From Melittangium boletus DSM 14713 (lineage in GTDB: Bacteria > Myxococcota > Myxococcia > Myxococcales > Myxococcaceae), in the NCBI RefSeq assembly GCF_002305855.1, contig NZ_CP022163.1:8313765-8377764 (forward strand): a stretch of 64,000 bases of DNA, given 5' to 3'. Shown here piece by piece: positions 44,116 to 56,022 of this stretch. Below the pieces are notes generated by a model. The model worked only from the letters and a program-made list of their open reading frames with translations, made no database searches and was not told the DNA's origin. Every line of letters starts with the position of its first letter. The first letter of the stretch is position 1. The translations under genes and the position numbers were made by a program.

Positions 44116-44859
44116 ATGGGCATGAGTGACGACAGGGAGCGGGGTGGGGCACGACCCGGCGAGGAGGGGGGCGTCCGGCGGGCCTTTGGAGAGATCGCCG
44201 AGGCGTACGAGGCCTTCTTCCCCTCGCTCAACCGCTATGAGGGGCGGGTGGAGGACTTCCTCTCGCGGGCGGTGACGCGGGAGGCGCGGGTGCTGGACAT
44301 GGGCTGTGGACCGGGGCTGTTCACGCGGGCCCTGCCGCCCCAGGTGGAGGTGGTGGGTCTGGATCTCTCCCCGGAGATGCTGGAGGTGGCCCGGCGCGCG
44401 AGGCCCTCGGGCAGGTACCGGGAGCACAGCTACCGCCAGTCCCTTCCCGCGGAGCTGGGGCGCTTCGGGGTGGCGCTGGCGGTGGGGTGTCTCGACTTCT
44501 GCGAGGACCTGCCGGAGGCGCTCGGTCATCTGGCGCACGCCCTGGAACCCGGGGGGCGGCTGCTGTTCACGGTGCTGGAGCGAAGGCCGGGGCTCGAGGC
44601 CCACGAGGACGCGTGCTGGAGGCTGCCAGAGGCGGAGCCACCGGTGACGTTGTTCTTCTGGTCCTTCGCCCGGACGGCCCAGGCGCTGGAAGCCGTGGGG
44701 CTGCTGCCCGTGCGCTACGCGCATGCACCGGGTTGGGTCCGGCTCGTCGACGAGCGGGTGATGCACTTCGGCTGGTGGGAGGTGATCCGCCCGGAGGAAG
44801 GTCCGCTGGGGACTGGCTCCGATAAGCCGCGCCGCTCGGAGGGCAGCCAAACTCCTTGA
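44116..44859 (+). CDS. Class I SAM-dependent methyltransferase of unknown substrate
   Basis: 247-aa protein. The N-terminal FGEIAEAYEAFFPSLNRYEGR segment is followed by the SAM-binding motif LDMGCGPGLFTRAL (about residues 59-72). Acidic VGLDLSPEMLEVARR follows, then LAVGCLDFCEDLPEAL and LEPGGRLLFTVLE. This resembles small-molecule or quinone-type methyltransferases, but the substrate cannot be read. The start region has two Met codons two residues apart; 44116 is taken. The last 20 residues are polar. It is separated by about 70 bases from icd and may be independent of the TCA cluster. Confidence 0.85.
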   Translation: MGMSDDRERGGARPGEEGGVRRAFGEIAEAYEAFFPSLNRYEGRVEDFLSRAVTREARVLDMGCGPGLFTRALPPQVEVVGLDLSPEMLEVARRARPSGRYREHSYRQSLPAELGRFGVALAVGCLDFCEDLPEALGHLAHALEPGGRLLFTVLERRPGLEAHEDACWRLPEAEPPVTLFFWSFARTAQALEAVGLLPVRYAHAPGWVRLVDERVMHFGWWEVIRPEEGPLGTGSDKPRRSEGSQTP

Positions 44860-44928
44860 CGCCAGGGGCCAGAGGCGCAAAGCATCCGCCGCCCGTAAAA
44901 GTCCCCCTACCCAACAGGAACTTCGATC

Positions 44929-46224
<1,296 letters not shown>

Positions 46225-46246
46225 TCGTCACGAGGAGACACTCCAC

Positions 46247-47182
46247 ATGGCTAAGAAGAAGATTGGTCTCATCGGCGGCGGTCAGATCGGTGGCAACCTG
46301 GCCCTGCTCGCGGTGCAGAAGAACCTCGGCGACGTCGTCCTCTACGACATTCCGGCGGCCGAGGGCCTGGTCAAGGGCAAGGCGCTGGACATCAACCAGC
46401 TCTCGGCGGTGGATGGCTACGACAGCCGCGTGCTGGGCACCACGGACTGGAAGGACGTGGCCGGCTCGGACGTGATCATCATCACCGCGGGCGTCCCCCG
46501 TAAGCCGGGCATGTCTCGCGAGGATCTGCTCGACGTCAACCTGAAGATCATGCGGGACGTGGCGGGCAACATCAAGCAGCACGCCCCCAACGCCTTCGTC
46601 ATCAACGTGGCCAATCCCCTGGACGCCATGGTGTTCGCGCTCCAGAAGATCTCCGGACTTCCCGCGAACATGGTGGTCGGCATGGCGGGCGTGCTGGACA
46701 CCAGCCGCTTCAAGTGCTTCGTCGCCGAGGCGCTCAACACGTCCATCCGCGACGTGGAGGCGCTGGTGCTCGGTGGCCACGGGGATGACATGGTGCCGCT
46801 CGTGCGCCACAGCACCGTGGGCGGCGTGCCCCTCACCCAGCTGCTGCCCAAGGACAAGCTGGACGCCATCATCGACCGCACCCGCAAGGGCGGCGCCGAG
46901 CTGGTGGCCCTCTACAAGACGGGCAGCGCCTACTTCGCGCCCGCCGCCAGCTCCATCGCCATGGCGGAGAGCTTCCTGCTCGACCGCAAGCGCGTGCTCC
47001 CGGCCGCCGCCCTGCTCAAGGGCGAGTACGGCATCAGCGACTACTTCTTCGGCGTGCCGGTGCAGATCGGCGCGGGCGGAGTGGAGAAGATCCACACGGT
47101 GGAGCTCAACGAGGCGGAGAAGGCGGAGATCGCCAAGTCCTTCGACTCGGTGAAGAAGACCGTGGAGAGCGTCAAGCTGTAG
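46247..47182 (+). CDS. mdh: Malate dehydrogenase (LDH-like type)
   Basis: NAD-dependent interconversion of malate and oxaloacetate. The protein (311 aa) has the nucleotide-binding GGGQIGGNLA loop with an acidic LYDI at the end of the second strand, pointing to NAD. The mobile loop AGVPRKPGMSREDLL carries substrate Arg residues. NVANPLDAMV, and LGGHGDDMVPL with the catalytic His, follow. It is closer to the alpha-proteobacterial/LDH-like group than to the E. coli enzyme. It follows icd on the same transcript and is followed by a large hairpin. Confidence 0.97.
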   Translation: MAKKKIGLIGGGQIGGNLALLAVQKNLGDVVLYDIPAAEGLVKGKALDINQLSAVDGYDSRVLGTTDWKDVAGSDVIIITAGVPRKPGMSREDLLDVNLKIMRDVAGNIKQHAPNAFVINVANPLDAMVFALQKISGLPANMVVGMAGVLDTSRFKCFVAEALNTSIRDVEALVLGGHGDDMVPLVRHSTVGGVPLTQLLPKDKLDAIIDRTRKGGAELVALYKTGSAYFAPAASSIAMAESFLLDRKRVLPAAALLKGEYGISDYFFGVPVQIGAGGVEKIHTVELNEAEKAEIAKSFDSVKKTVESVKL

Positions 47183-47195
47183 CACTCGCGCTCCC

Positions 47196-47245
47196 CAGCC
47201 CGTCAGGCCCCTCGCGGAACGAGCTGTCCGCGGGGGGTCGGGCTG
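47196..47245 (+). terminator. GC-rich hairpin between mdh and sdhA
   Basis: CAGCCCG (47196-47202) pairs with CGGGCTG (47239-47245), with further CGCGG/CCGCG and CCCC/GGGG pairing inside. There is no T run. It likely separates icd-mdh from sdhAB. Confidence 0.5.
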
Positions 47246-47313
47246 AGGGAGGCTGATGCCGGAGATGGCGCGCTCTTATCCGCATGATCCGGTAATCTTT
47301 GCGGCTCACTGAA

Positions 47314-47342
47314 TTGATCAGTTAACTAGCCAGAAGTACTGC
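47314..47342 (+). promoter_or_regulatory. Candidate sdhAB promoter
   Basis: TTGATC (47314-47319) and TACTGC (47337-47342) are 17 bases apart in an AT-richer patch that also has ACTG/CAGT and GTTAAC symmetry. It lies about 100 bases before sdhA. Confidence 0.4.
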
Positions 47343-47440
47343 ACTGGAGGTCCGGCGGGCTGGCCCTGGACGTGGGGCTCGCGATGCCGGTCCACGTTCC
47401 TCGCGAGCGTCGGGCCCTCCAGTCCTCAAGGAGACGCGGC

Positions 47441-49321
47441 ATGGCAGCAGCAGCGCGGTTCACGGTCGTGGGCGGCGGACTCGCCGGGCTGATGACGACC
47501 ATCAAGCTGGCGGAGGCGGGGCATCAGGTCGACATCCTGTCGCTCGTGCCGGTGAAGCGTTCCCACTCGGTTTGCGCCCAGGGCGGCATCAATGGCGCGG
47601 TGAACACGAAGGGGGAGGGCGACAGCCCCGACATCCACGTGAAGGACACGCTGCGCGGGGGTGACTTCCTCGCCGAGCAGGTCTCCGTGAAGGGCATGTG
47701 CTACGCGGCACCGGGCATCATCTACCTGCTCGATCGCATGGGCGTGACGTTCAACCGCACGCCGGAAGGCCTGCTGGACTTCCGCCGCTTTGGCGGCACG
47801 CTCCACCACCGGACGGCCTTCGCGGGCGCCACCACCGGCCAGCAGCTGCTCTACGCGCTGGACGAGCAGGTGCGCCGCTGGGAGTCCGAGGGCCGCGTCA
47901 CCAAGTACGAGTCCTGGGAGTGGCTGGGCACGGTGAAGGATGGCTCGGGCCGCTGTATCGGCAGCGTGGCCATGGATCTGCGCACCAATGAGATCCGCGC
48001 CTTCCCGGCCGAGGCGGTGTGTCTGGCCACGGGCGGTCCGGGCATCGTCTTCGGGCGCTCCACCAACTCCATCATCAACACGGGCACGGCCGCGGGCCGC
48101 GCCTACATGGAGGGCGCGCTCTACGCCAACGGCGAGTTCATCCAGGTGCACCCGACCTCCATCCCGGGCGAGGACAAGCTGCGCCTGATGAGCGAGTCGG
48201 TGCGTGGCGAGGGTGGCCGCGTGTGGGTGCCGCGCAAGAAGGGCGACACGCGAGATCCTCGGCAGATCCCCGACAGCGAGCGCTTCTACTTCCTCGAGGA
48301 GAAGTACCCCAAGTACAAGAACCTCGTGCCGCGCGACGTGGCCACGCGCGAGATCTTCACCATCTGCCGCGAGATGGGCCTGGGCATCGGTGGCCGCGAC
48401 GCCGTGTTCCTGGACGTCACGCACATCCCCGCCCAGAAGCTCACCGAGAAGCTCGGTGGCGTGATGGAGATCTACGAGAAGTTCGTGGGCGATGACCCGC
48501 GCCACGTGCCCATGCAGATCTTCCCGGGCATGCACTACTCCATGGGCGGCCTGCACGTGAGCTTCGAGGCGGACTCGAAGACGATGACGCCGCTGGTCGG
48601 CAGCCCCGTCAACCACACCACGCGCATTCCCGGCCTGTACGCCGCGGGCGAGGCCGAGTACGCCTACCACGGCGCCAACCGCCTGGGCGCCAACTCGCTC
48701 CTGTCCTGCATCTACGCGGGCATGCTCAGTGGCCCGGCCATGGCGTCCTTCGCCAAGAGCAACGCCAAGAGCGCCAACGACGCGGACCACCAGAAGCACT
48801 TCGCCGAGGCGAAGAAGTTCTGGGAGGAGCGCTTCGCCTCCATCAAGAAGATGGACGGCAAGGAGAACGCGTACGGCCTGGCCAAGGAGATGGGCGATCT
48901 CATGACGGAGAACGTCACCGTCGTGCGCTACAACGACCGCCTGCAGAAGTCGCTCGAGAAGCTACGCGAGCTCAAGGAGCGCTGGAAGAACATCAACGCG
49001 CTGGACACGGGCAACGTGGCCAACCGCAGCATCTCCTACGCCAACCAGCTCTGGAACATGTTCGAGCTGGCCGAGGTCATCACCAAGAGCGCGCTCATGC
49101 GCGACGAGAGCCGCGGCGCGCACTACAAGCCGGACTTCTCGCTGCCCGAGCCCGCGACGAAGGACCCCACGCTGGATGCCAACTGGATGGGGCTCTGGAA
49201 GAAGCGCCACGAGAAGTGGGCCAAGACGACCCTCGCCGCCTACTCCCCCGAGACGCCGCAGATCAGCTACGAGGACATCCCCACGCCCGTGCTCGACCCC
49301 GAGCCGCGCTGGTACGCCTGA
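47441..49321 (+). CDS. sdhA: Succinate dehydrogenase / fumarate reductase flavoprotein subunit
   Basis: FAD subunit that oxidises succinate to fumarate (626 aa). The N-terminal VVGGGLAGLMTTIKLAE binds FAD, and KRSHSVCAQGGINGAV contains the His that usually carries covalent FAD. FGGTLHHRTAFAGATTGQQ, the capping-domain HYSMGGLH region and GANRLGANSLL follow. It resembles the B-type enzymes with a single cytochrome b anchor. I chose the ATG at 47441 (AAGGAG seven bases upstream) over the start 23 codons earlier. sdhB follows after 19 bases. No sdhC precedes it, which is unusual. Confidence 0.96.
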   Translation: MAAAARFTVVGGGLAGLMTTIKLAEAGHQVDILSLVPVKRSHSVCAQGGINGAVNTKGEGDSPDIHVKDTLRGGDFLAEQVSVKGMCYAAPGIIYLLDRMGVTFNRTPEGLLDFRRFGGTLHHRTAFAGATTGQQLLYALDEQVRRWESEGRVTKYESWEWLGTVKDGSGRCIGSVAMDLRTNEIRAFPAEAVCLATGGPGIVFGRSTNSIINTGTAAGRAYMEGALYANGEFIQVHPTSIPGEDKLRLMSESVRGEGGRVWVPRKKGDTRDPRQIPDSERFYFLEEKYPKYKNLVPRDVATREIFTICREMGLGIGGRDAVFLDVTHIPAQKLTEKLGGVMEIYEKFVGDDPRHVPMQIFPGMHYSMGGLHVSFEADSKTMTPLVGSPVNHTTRIPGLYAAGEAEYAYHGANRLGANSLLSCIYAGMLSGPAMASFAKSNAKSANDADHQKHFAEAKKFWEERFASIKKMDGKENAYGLAKEMGDLMTENVTVVRYNDRLQKSLEKLRELKERWKNINALDTGNVANRSISYANQLWNMFELAEVITKSALMRDESRGAHYKPDFSLPEPATKDPTLDANWMGLWKKRHEKWAKTTLAAYSPETPQISYEDIPTPVLDPEPRWYA

Positions 49322-49340
49322 GCGATAGAGAGGCAACGAC

Positions 49341-50174
49341 ATGGACAACGCGACCACGACGCAGGCGCCTGTCAGCACCAAGGGCAAGAAAGTCACCTTC
49401 CGCATCTGGCGCCAGGACGGTCCGGATCAGGCGGGGCGCTACGACGAGTTCGAGCTGGAGTACCGCCCGGGCGCCAACGTCGTCTCCTGTCTCATGGAGA
49501 TCCAGCGCAACCCCGTCACCAAGGACGGGCGCAAGGTGCCCCCGGTCATCTGGGACGCCGCGTGCCTGGAAGAGGTGTGCGGCAGCTGCGCGATGAACAT
49601 CAACGGCCGGGTGCGCATGGCGTGCTCGGCGCTCATCGATCGCATCGTCGGGGACGGGGAGGCCGTCATCACCCTGCAGCCGATGAGCAAGTTCCCCGTC
49701 ACGCGCGATCTGTCGGTGAACCGCGACCGCATGTTCGACGCGCTCAAGCGCGTCAAGGCGTGGATCAACATCGACGGCACGCATGACCTGGGCCCCGGCC
49801 CGCGCCAGTCCGCCGCGGACCATGGCGTCATGTACAAGCTGTCCACGTGCATCACGTGCGGCAGCTGCCTGGAGGCCTGCCCCCAGGTGACGATCGACAA
49901 CGAATTCATGGGCGCCGCCGCCATCAGCCAGGCGCGGCTCTTCAACATGAACCCCACGGGCAAGATGAACGCCGAGGAGCGCGTGCGCGGGCTCATGGGC
50001 CCGGGCGGCATCCAGGACTGTGGCAAGGCCCAGAACTGCGTGAAGGTGTGTCCCAAGGAGATCCCGCTCACCACCTCCATCGCGGTGATGAACCGCGAGG
50101 TGAGCAAGCAGATCATCAAGGACATCTTCTTCAACCAGGGCGACGAGAAGAAGGCGACGGGCGGTCCCGGCTAG
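49341..50174 (+). CDS. sdhB: Succinate dehydrogenase / fumarate reductase iron-sulfur subunit
   Basis: Electron-transfer subunit (277 aa) carrying three Fe-S clusters. The [2Fe-2S] site is CLEEVCGSC plus a later Cys in VRMACS (about residues 75-95). The [4Fe-4S] and [3Fe-4S] sites are in CITCGSCLEACP (about 170-181) and CGKAQNCVKVCP (about 228-240). It passes electrons from SdhA to a quinone, here menaquinone, through a membrane anchor not encoded in this window. The ATG at 49341 follows sdhA closely, with a GAGAGG site. Confidence 0.96.
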   Translation: MDNATTTQAPVSTKGKKVTFRIWRQDGPDQAGRYDEFELEYRPGANVVSCLMEIQRNPVTKDGRKVPPVIWDAACLEEVCGSCAMNINGRVRMACSALIDRIVGDGEAVITLQPMSKFPVTRDLSVNRDRMFDALKRVKAWINIDGTHDLGPGPRQSAADHGVMYKLSTCITCGSCLEACPQVTIDNEFMGAAAISQARLFNMNPTGKMNAEERVRGLMGPGGIQDCGKAQNCVKVCPKEIPLTTSIAVMNREVSKQIIKDIFFNQGDEKKATGGPG

Positions 50175-50279
50175 GCCGTCTCCTCGTCCCATGAGGGTGT
50201 TTGTTCCCGAGGCTCCGTGTCCGGCCTTTGTTCGCCAGACCGGGGCCTCGGTTCTTTCCGGTTCGCCTGGATTGGGCTC

Positions 50280-50312
50280 TTGACAATAGGGCCTTGCCAA
50301 GCGGGCCATTCT
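50280..50312 (+). promoter_or_regulatory. Possible sucCD promoter
   Basis: A consensus TTGACA (50280-50285) lies about 105 bases before sucC. The -10 is unclear; CATTCT at 50307-50312 gives a spacing of 21, longer than ideal. Nothing else was seen in the 215-base gap. Confidence 0.3.
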
Positions 50313-50389
50313 GCGCGAGAGAGGCAGCCGTCCCGGGGGACTGGCTCCCGGGTCAGTCTCGCGCGTCACTCGCGTCACCCGGAGCTTCG

Positions 50390-51550
<1,161 letters not shown>

Positions 51551-51574
51551 TTCCAGGCAGAGAAAGGTCAAGCC

Positions 51575-52474
<900 letters not shown>

Positions 52475-52513
52475 TTCCTAAACCCGCTGTTCCGACACAC
52501 GAGGAGCCATTCC

Positions 52514-52957
52514 ATGGCCATCGAGCGTACGCTGTCCATCATCAAGCCGGACGGTCTGCAGAAGGGCGTCATCGGCAAGGTCATCTCCCGCTTCGAGGAG
52601 AAGGGTCTCAAGCCGGTCGCCATCCGCCTGCAGCAGCTGTCGCAGGCCCAGGCCGAGGGGTTCTACGCCGTCCACAAGGCGCGCCCCTTCTTCAAGGACC
52701 TGGTGAACTTCATGATCTCCGGCCCCGTGGTGCTCATGGTGCTGGAGGGTGAGAACGCCGTCCTGGCCAACCGCGACATCATGGGCGCCACCAACCCGGC
52801 CAACGCGGCCCCTGGCACCATCCGCCGCGACTTCGCCACCAGCATCGATCAGAACACGGTGCACGGCTCGGACAGCCTGGAGAACGCCAAGATCGAGATC
52901 GCGTACTTCTTCCGCGAGACCGAGGTCCACGGCTACGAGTACTCCGGCAAGAAGTAG
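52514..52957 (+). CDS. ndk: Nucleoside diphosphate kinase
   Basis: Transfers gamma-phosphate between nucleotides through a phosphohistidine. The 147-aa protein starts MAIERTLSIIKPDGLQKG. GATNPANAAPGTIR and NTVHGSDSLENA with the catalytic His follow. Position after sucCD fits a known theme in which succinyl-CoA synthetase and Ndk work together to exchange ATP and GTP. The ATG has a GAGGAG site. A strong hairpin closes the cluster. Confidence 0.97.
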   Translation: MAIERTLSIIKPDGLQKGVIGKVISRFEEKGLKPVAIRLQQLSQAQAEGFYAVHKARPFFKDLVNFMISGPVVLMVLEGENAVLANRDIMGATNPANAAPGTIRRDFATSIDQNTVHGSDSLENAKIEIAYFFRETEVHGYEYSGKK

Positions 52958-52982
52958 TCACGACGGGCTTCGCGCCCCGGAC

Positions 52983-53029
52983 ACGGCCCGGCTCCCGCGC
53001 TCATCCGCGGGGACCGGGCCGTCGTCTTT
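52983..53029. terminator. Terminator between ndk and the P450 gene
   Basis: ACGGCCCGG (52983-52991) pairs with CCGGGCCGT (53014-53022), with partial CCCGCG/CGCGGG pairing inside, and CGTCTTT follows. It serves ndk and possibly the convergent P450 gene. Confidence 0.7.
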
Positions 53030-53040
53030 GGGACGGCTGC

Positions 53041-54255
53041 TCAGGTGAGGTGAACGGGCAGCTCCTTGAGTCCGCGCAGGGTGATGCTGCTGCGCCACTG
53101 CAGCTCCTCCTCGGGGATGGCCAGCCGCAGCTTGGGGAAGCGGTTCACGAGCGTCTGGATGCCGATGCGTCCCTCCATCCGCGCGAGCGGCGCGCCCAGA
53201 CAGAAGTGCGCGCCCATGCCCAGGCCCAGGTGGCGGTTGGGCGTCCGGGCGAGATCGAGCTTGTCCGGGTCGGGAAAGGCCCGCTCGTCGCGGTTCGCCG
53301 AGGAGATGAGCAGCAGCACCATGCCTCCGCGGGGGATGAGTTCTCCGTGCAGCGTGATGTCCTCCGTGGCGAAGTGGACCGCGGACTGCTCCACGGCGTT
53401 GCCGTAACGCAGCAACTCCTCGACCCCCGGGACGATGAGGTCGGGGTTCTCGCGCAGCTTCTGGAGCTGATCCGGGTGTTGGAGCAGCGCGAGGACACCG
53501 TTGCCGATGAGATTCACCGTGGTCTCGTGACCCGCCAGCAGGATGAGGAAGATCATCGAGACGAGCTCATCCTCGTTCAGGCGATCTCCCTGCTCCTCGG
53601 CCTGCACGAGCGCGGACAGGAGATCATCGCTCGGCTGTTTGCGGCGCGTGTGGATGAGCTTGCGGAAGAAGCGCTGCAGTTTGTAGGCGTTGGCGAACTG
53701 GCCCATCATCTTGAGGGGGCTCGCCGTGGACGCGTCCAATAGCTCCGCCGTCCATTCGTGGAACTTGAAGCGATCCTCCTCGGGCACGCCCATCATCATC
53801 GAGATGATGGTCAGGGGCAGGGGGAGGGCGAAGTCGGCGATGAGGTCCACGCGCTCCTTCTTCTCCGCGGCATCGAGCAGCTCGTTGACGACCCGCACCA
53901 CCGTGTCTCGGATCTCCTCGACCCGGCCTGGGGTGAAGGCCTTCTGGACCAGGTTGCGCAGGCGGCGGTGATCGGGCGGATCACTCGCCAGCATGTTGCT
54001 CTGGAAGGCCTTGATGAGCTTGGGCACGTACCAGCGGTCCAGCGCGCTCGGCTCATTGGTGACGGTGCGCCGGTTGTGGGCGAAGCGGGGATCATTGAAC
54101 GCGTTGACCACGTCCTCGTAGCGCGTGAGGACCCACGTCTTGCCCAACAGGGGCCGCTGCATGATGGCCACGGGCGAGTCCCGCCTCAGCCGGGTATAGG
54201 TGGGATAGGGATCCTTCAACATCTCGGGCGTATTGAGCTTCAACTCGAGGGGCAT
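53041..54255 (-). CDS. Cytochrome P450 (CYP107/bacterial class I type)
   Basis: 404-aa heme mono-oxygenase. The I-helix oxygen-binding motif is AGHETT (residues 241-246), ExxR is Glu280-Arg283, and the heme Cys is 352 in LGMGAHFCLG. In most P450s the first residue of the heme motif is Phe (F-G-x-G-x-H-x-C); here it is Leu345. Soluble bacterial P450s of this type need ferredoxin partners, which are not nearby, and the substrate is unknown. The SDPPDHRRLR segment is normal. No biosynthetic gene cluster is adjacent. The ATG at 54255 has a GGAGAG site. It is transcribed away from rlmN. Confidence 0.92.
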   Translation of the reverse strand: MPLELKLNTPEMLKDPYPTYTRLRRDSPVAIMQRPLLGKTWVLTRYEDVVNAFNDPRFAHNRRTVTNEPSALDRWYVPKLIKAFQSNMLASDPPDHRRLRNLVQKAFTPGRVEEIRDTVVRVVNELLDAAEKKERVDLIADFALPLPLTIISMMMGVPEEDRFKFHEWTAELLDASTASPLKMMGQFANAYKLQRFFRKLIHTRRKQPSDDLLSALVQAEEQGDRLNEDELVSMIFLILLAGHETTVNLIGNGVLALLQHPDQLQKLRENPDLIVPGVEELLRYGNAVEQSAVHFATEDITLHGELIPRGGMVLLLISSANRDERAFPDPDKLDLARTPNRHLGLGMGAHFCLGAPLARMEGRIGIQTLVNRFPKLRLAIPEEELQWRSSITLRGLKELPVHLT

Positions 54256-54342
54256 GGGTTCTCTCCGTCAAGAGGGGGTCTTCGCGCCCAGGGGGGATGG
54301 GCGGGAGTCGACTATGGGGCCGGGCTCCGACGGTTTTGATGG

Positions 54343-54353
54343 TTGTTCAACAA
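54343..54353. promoter_or_regulatory. Palindromic operator candidate between P450 and rlmN
   Basis: TTGTTCAACAA is an 11-base palindrome with an odd centre, within an AT-richer patch (54335-54370) in the divergent gap. It could bind a dimeric regulator or be a fortuitous hairpin. Confidence 0.3.
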
Positions 54354-54487
54354 TTTCATGTTAGTCAAGTAGAGGGGGGACTGGACAGGCCGTCCCGAGC
54401 ATGCCTCAAGGGGGCAAGCCCTCCTTTGACTCCGCCTCCCGGGATGTGGGAAGTGACCCCCATCCCCGCCCCGTTGGAACCAGGACG

Positions 54488-55648
54488 ATGCAGAACGAGC
54501 TTCCCAACGCCGACCTCGAGAGCCCGGCCCCCGTGTTGCCCACTCCGGCCCCCGCCCCCGTGAAGCTCACGGAGGTCTCCAGCCTCACCCTGGAAGGGCT
54601 CACTCGTTTTCTGACCGAGGAGCTGGGCGAGCGCTCCTTCCGCGCGGGTCAGCTCTACCGCTGGATGCATCAGCGCGGGGCCACGTCCTTCGATGAGATG
54701 ACGGACCTGTCCAAGGCGCTGCGCGAGAAGCTCAAGCAGCGCGCGGAGATCGTCCCCCTGGTCAAGGACGCCGAGCAGCGCTCGGTGGATGGGACCATCA
54801 AGTACCGGTGGAAAACCCGGGATGGCCGCTACATCGAGTCCGTCTACATGCCCTCCGAGGACCGCAAGACGCTGTGCGTGTCCACCCAGGTGGGGTGCGC
54901 CATGGCGTGCACCTTCTGCATGACGGGCACCCTGGGGCTCAAGCGCAACCTCACTCCCGGGGAGATCGTCGCCCAGGTGCATGCGGTCAACCGCGAGGTG
55001 CGCAAGAACGAGGGCCTGGAGACGCTGCGCCCCCTGTCCAACCTGGTGTTCATGGGCATGGGCGAGCCCCTGCACAACTTCGAGAACCTGAAGACGTCGC
55101 TCGCCATCCTCCAGTCCCAGGACGGGCCGAACTTCAGCCACCGCCACATCACCGTGTCCACCGTGGGCCTCGTGCCGATGATCGAGCGCTTCGGGCAGGA
55201 GACGGACGTGAAGCTCGCCATCTCCCTCAACGCGAGCACCGACGAGCAGCGCTCCAAGACGATGCCCGTCAACCGCAAGTGGAACATCGCGGCGCTGCTC
55301 GACGCCTGCCGCAAGTTCCCCCTGCGCCAGGGCCGCCGCATCACCTTCGAGTACGTGCTGCTGCGCGACTTCAACGACACCGACGAGGACGCCGCGCGCC
55401 TCATCCAGCTGCTCGAGGGCATCCCCGCCAAGGTGAACCTGATTCCCTACAACGAGAACCCCGGCCTGGGTTTCCAGACGACGATGGACCAGCGGGCCGA
55501 GCGCTTCCGGGAATTGCTGTGCGAGGGGCACGTGGCGGCCTTCATCCGGCAGAATCGGGGGCGGGACATCGCCGGCGCGTGTGGCCAGTTGGCCAACCGG
55601 GGAGGGGAGAACGCCTCGGAATCGTCGCAAAGCCCCGAGCTTCCTTGA
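54488..55648 (+). CDS. rlmN: Dual-specificity 23S rRNA/tRNA adenine C2-methyltransferase
   Basis: Radical-SAM enzyme that methylates A2503 of 23S rRNA and A37 of some tRNAs. The 386-aa protein has the radical-SAM CAMACTFC cluster motif (C-x3-C-x2-C) in TQVGCAMACTFCMTG, GMGEPLHN, ISLNASTD, and NLIPYNENPG. A C-terminal Cys in GACGQL would be the second catalytic Cys. The first 30 residues are Pro/Ala-rich and not part of the fold. The frame extends upstream; I chose the ATG at 54488. Its stop overlaps the -35 of the next operon. Confidence 0.93.
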   Translation: MQNELPNADLESPAPVLPTPAPAPVKLTEVSSLTLEGLTRFLTEELGERSFRAGQLYRWMHQRGATSFDEMTDLSKALREKLKQRAEIVPLVKDAEQRSVDGTIKYRWKTRDGRYIESVYMPSEDRKTLCVSTQVGCAMACTFCMTGTLGLKRNLTPGEIVAQVHAVNREVRKNEGLETLRPLSNLVFMGMGEPLHNFENLKTSLAILQSQDGPNFSHRHITVSTVGLVPMIERFGQETDVKLAISLNASTDEQRSKTMPVNRKWNIAALLDACRKFPLRQGRRITFEYVLLRDFNDTDEDAARLIQLLEGIPAKVNLIPYNENPGLGFQTTMDQRAERFRELLCEGHVAAFIRQNRGRDIAGACGQLANRGGENASESSQSPELP

Positions 55649-55674
55649 CAATCCGTTCGCGGGGGGGTTAAGAG
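55645..55674 (+). promoter_or_regulatory. Promoter of the rpsP-rplS translation operon
   Basis: A perfect TTGACA (55645-55650) and TAAGAG (55669-55674) are 18 bases apart. The -35 overlaps the rlmN stop codon (TGA at 55646-55648). rpsP begins about 60 bases downstream. Confidence 0.65.
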
Positions 55675-55736
55675 CGCCCCCCTCCAAGCTGATCACCTTC
55701 TTGTCTCACCTTCAGTTTTCATCTGGAGCCTCAGAA

Positions 55737-55997
55737 ATGGCCGTTGTTCTCCGTCTCGCCCGCGCGGGCGCCAAGAAGAAGCCGTACTACCACGTGGTGG
55801 CCACCGACTCCCGTAACCCCCGGGACGGTAAGTTCATCGAGGCCGTGGGCGCCTACGACCCGAACCACAACCCCGCCAAGGTGGAGTTCAACGCGGATCG
55901 TCTGGAGTACTGGCTGAAGAGCGGCGCGCTGCCCTCCGAGACCGTTGGCGAGCTCATCAAGCGCCACAAGCGCGCCGCCGCTACTCCCGCCTCCTAG
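55737..55997 (+). CDS. rpsP: 30S ribosomal protein S16
   Basis: 86-aa small-subunit protein starting MAVVLRLARAGAKKKPYYHVVATDSRNPRDGKF in spirit with all S16 proteins. YDPN and the short C-terminal basic tail complete it. The frame runs upstream, but the ATG at 55737 is the family start, with a TGGAG site about ten bases before. It is first in an rpsP-khpA-rimM-trmD-rplS operon. Confidence 0.97.
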   Translation: MAVVLRLARAGAKKKPYYHVVATDSRNPRDGKFIEAVGAYDPNHNPAKVEFNADRLEYWLKSGALPSETVGELIKRHKRAAATPAS

Positions 55998-56022
55998 TCC
56001 CTCCCGGGGCTGAGTCGACAGC

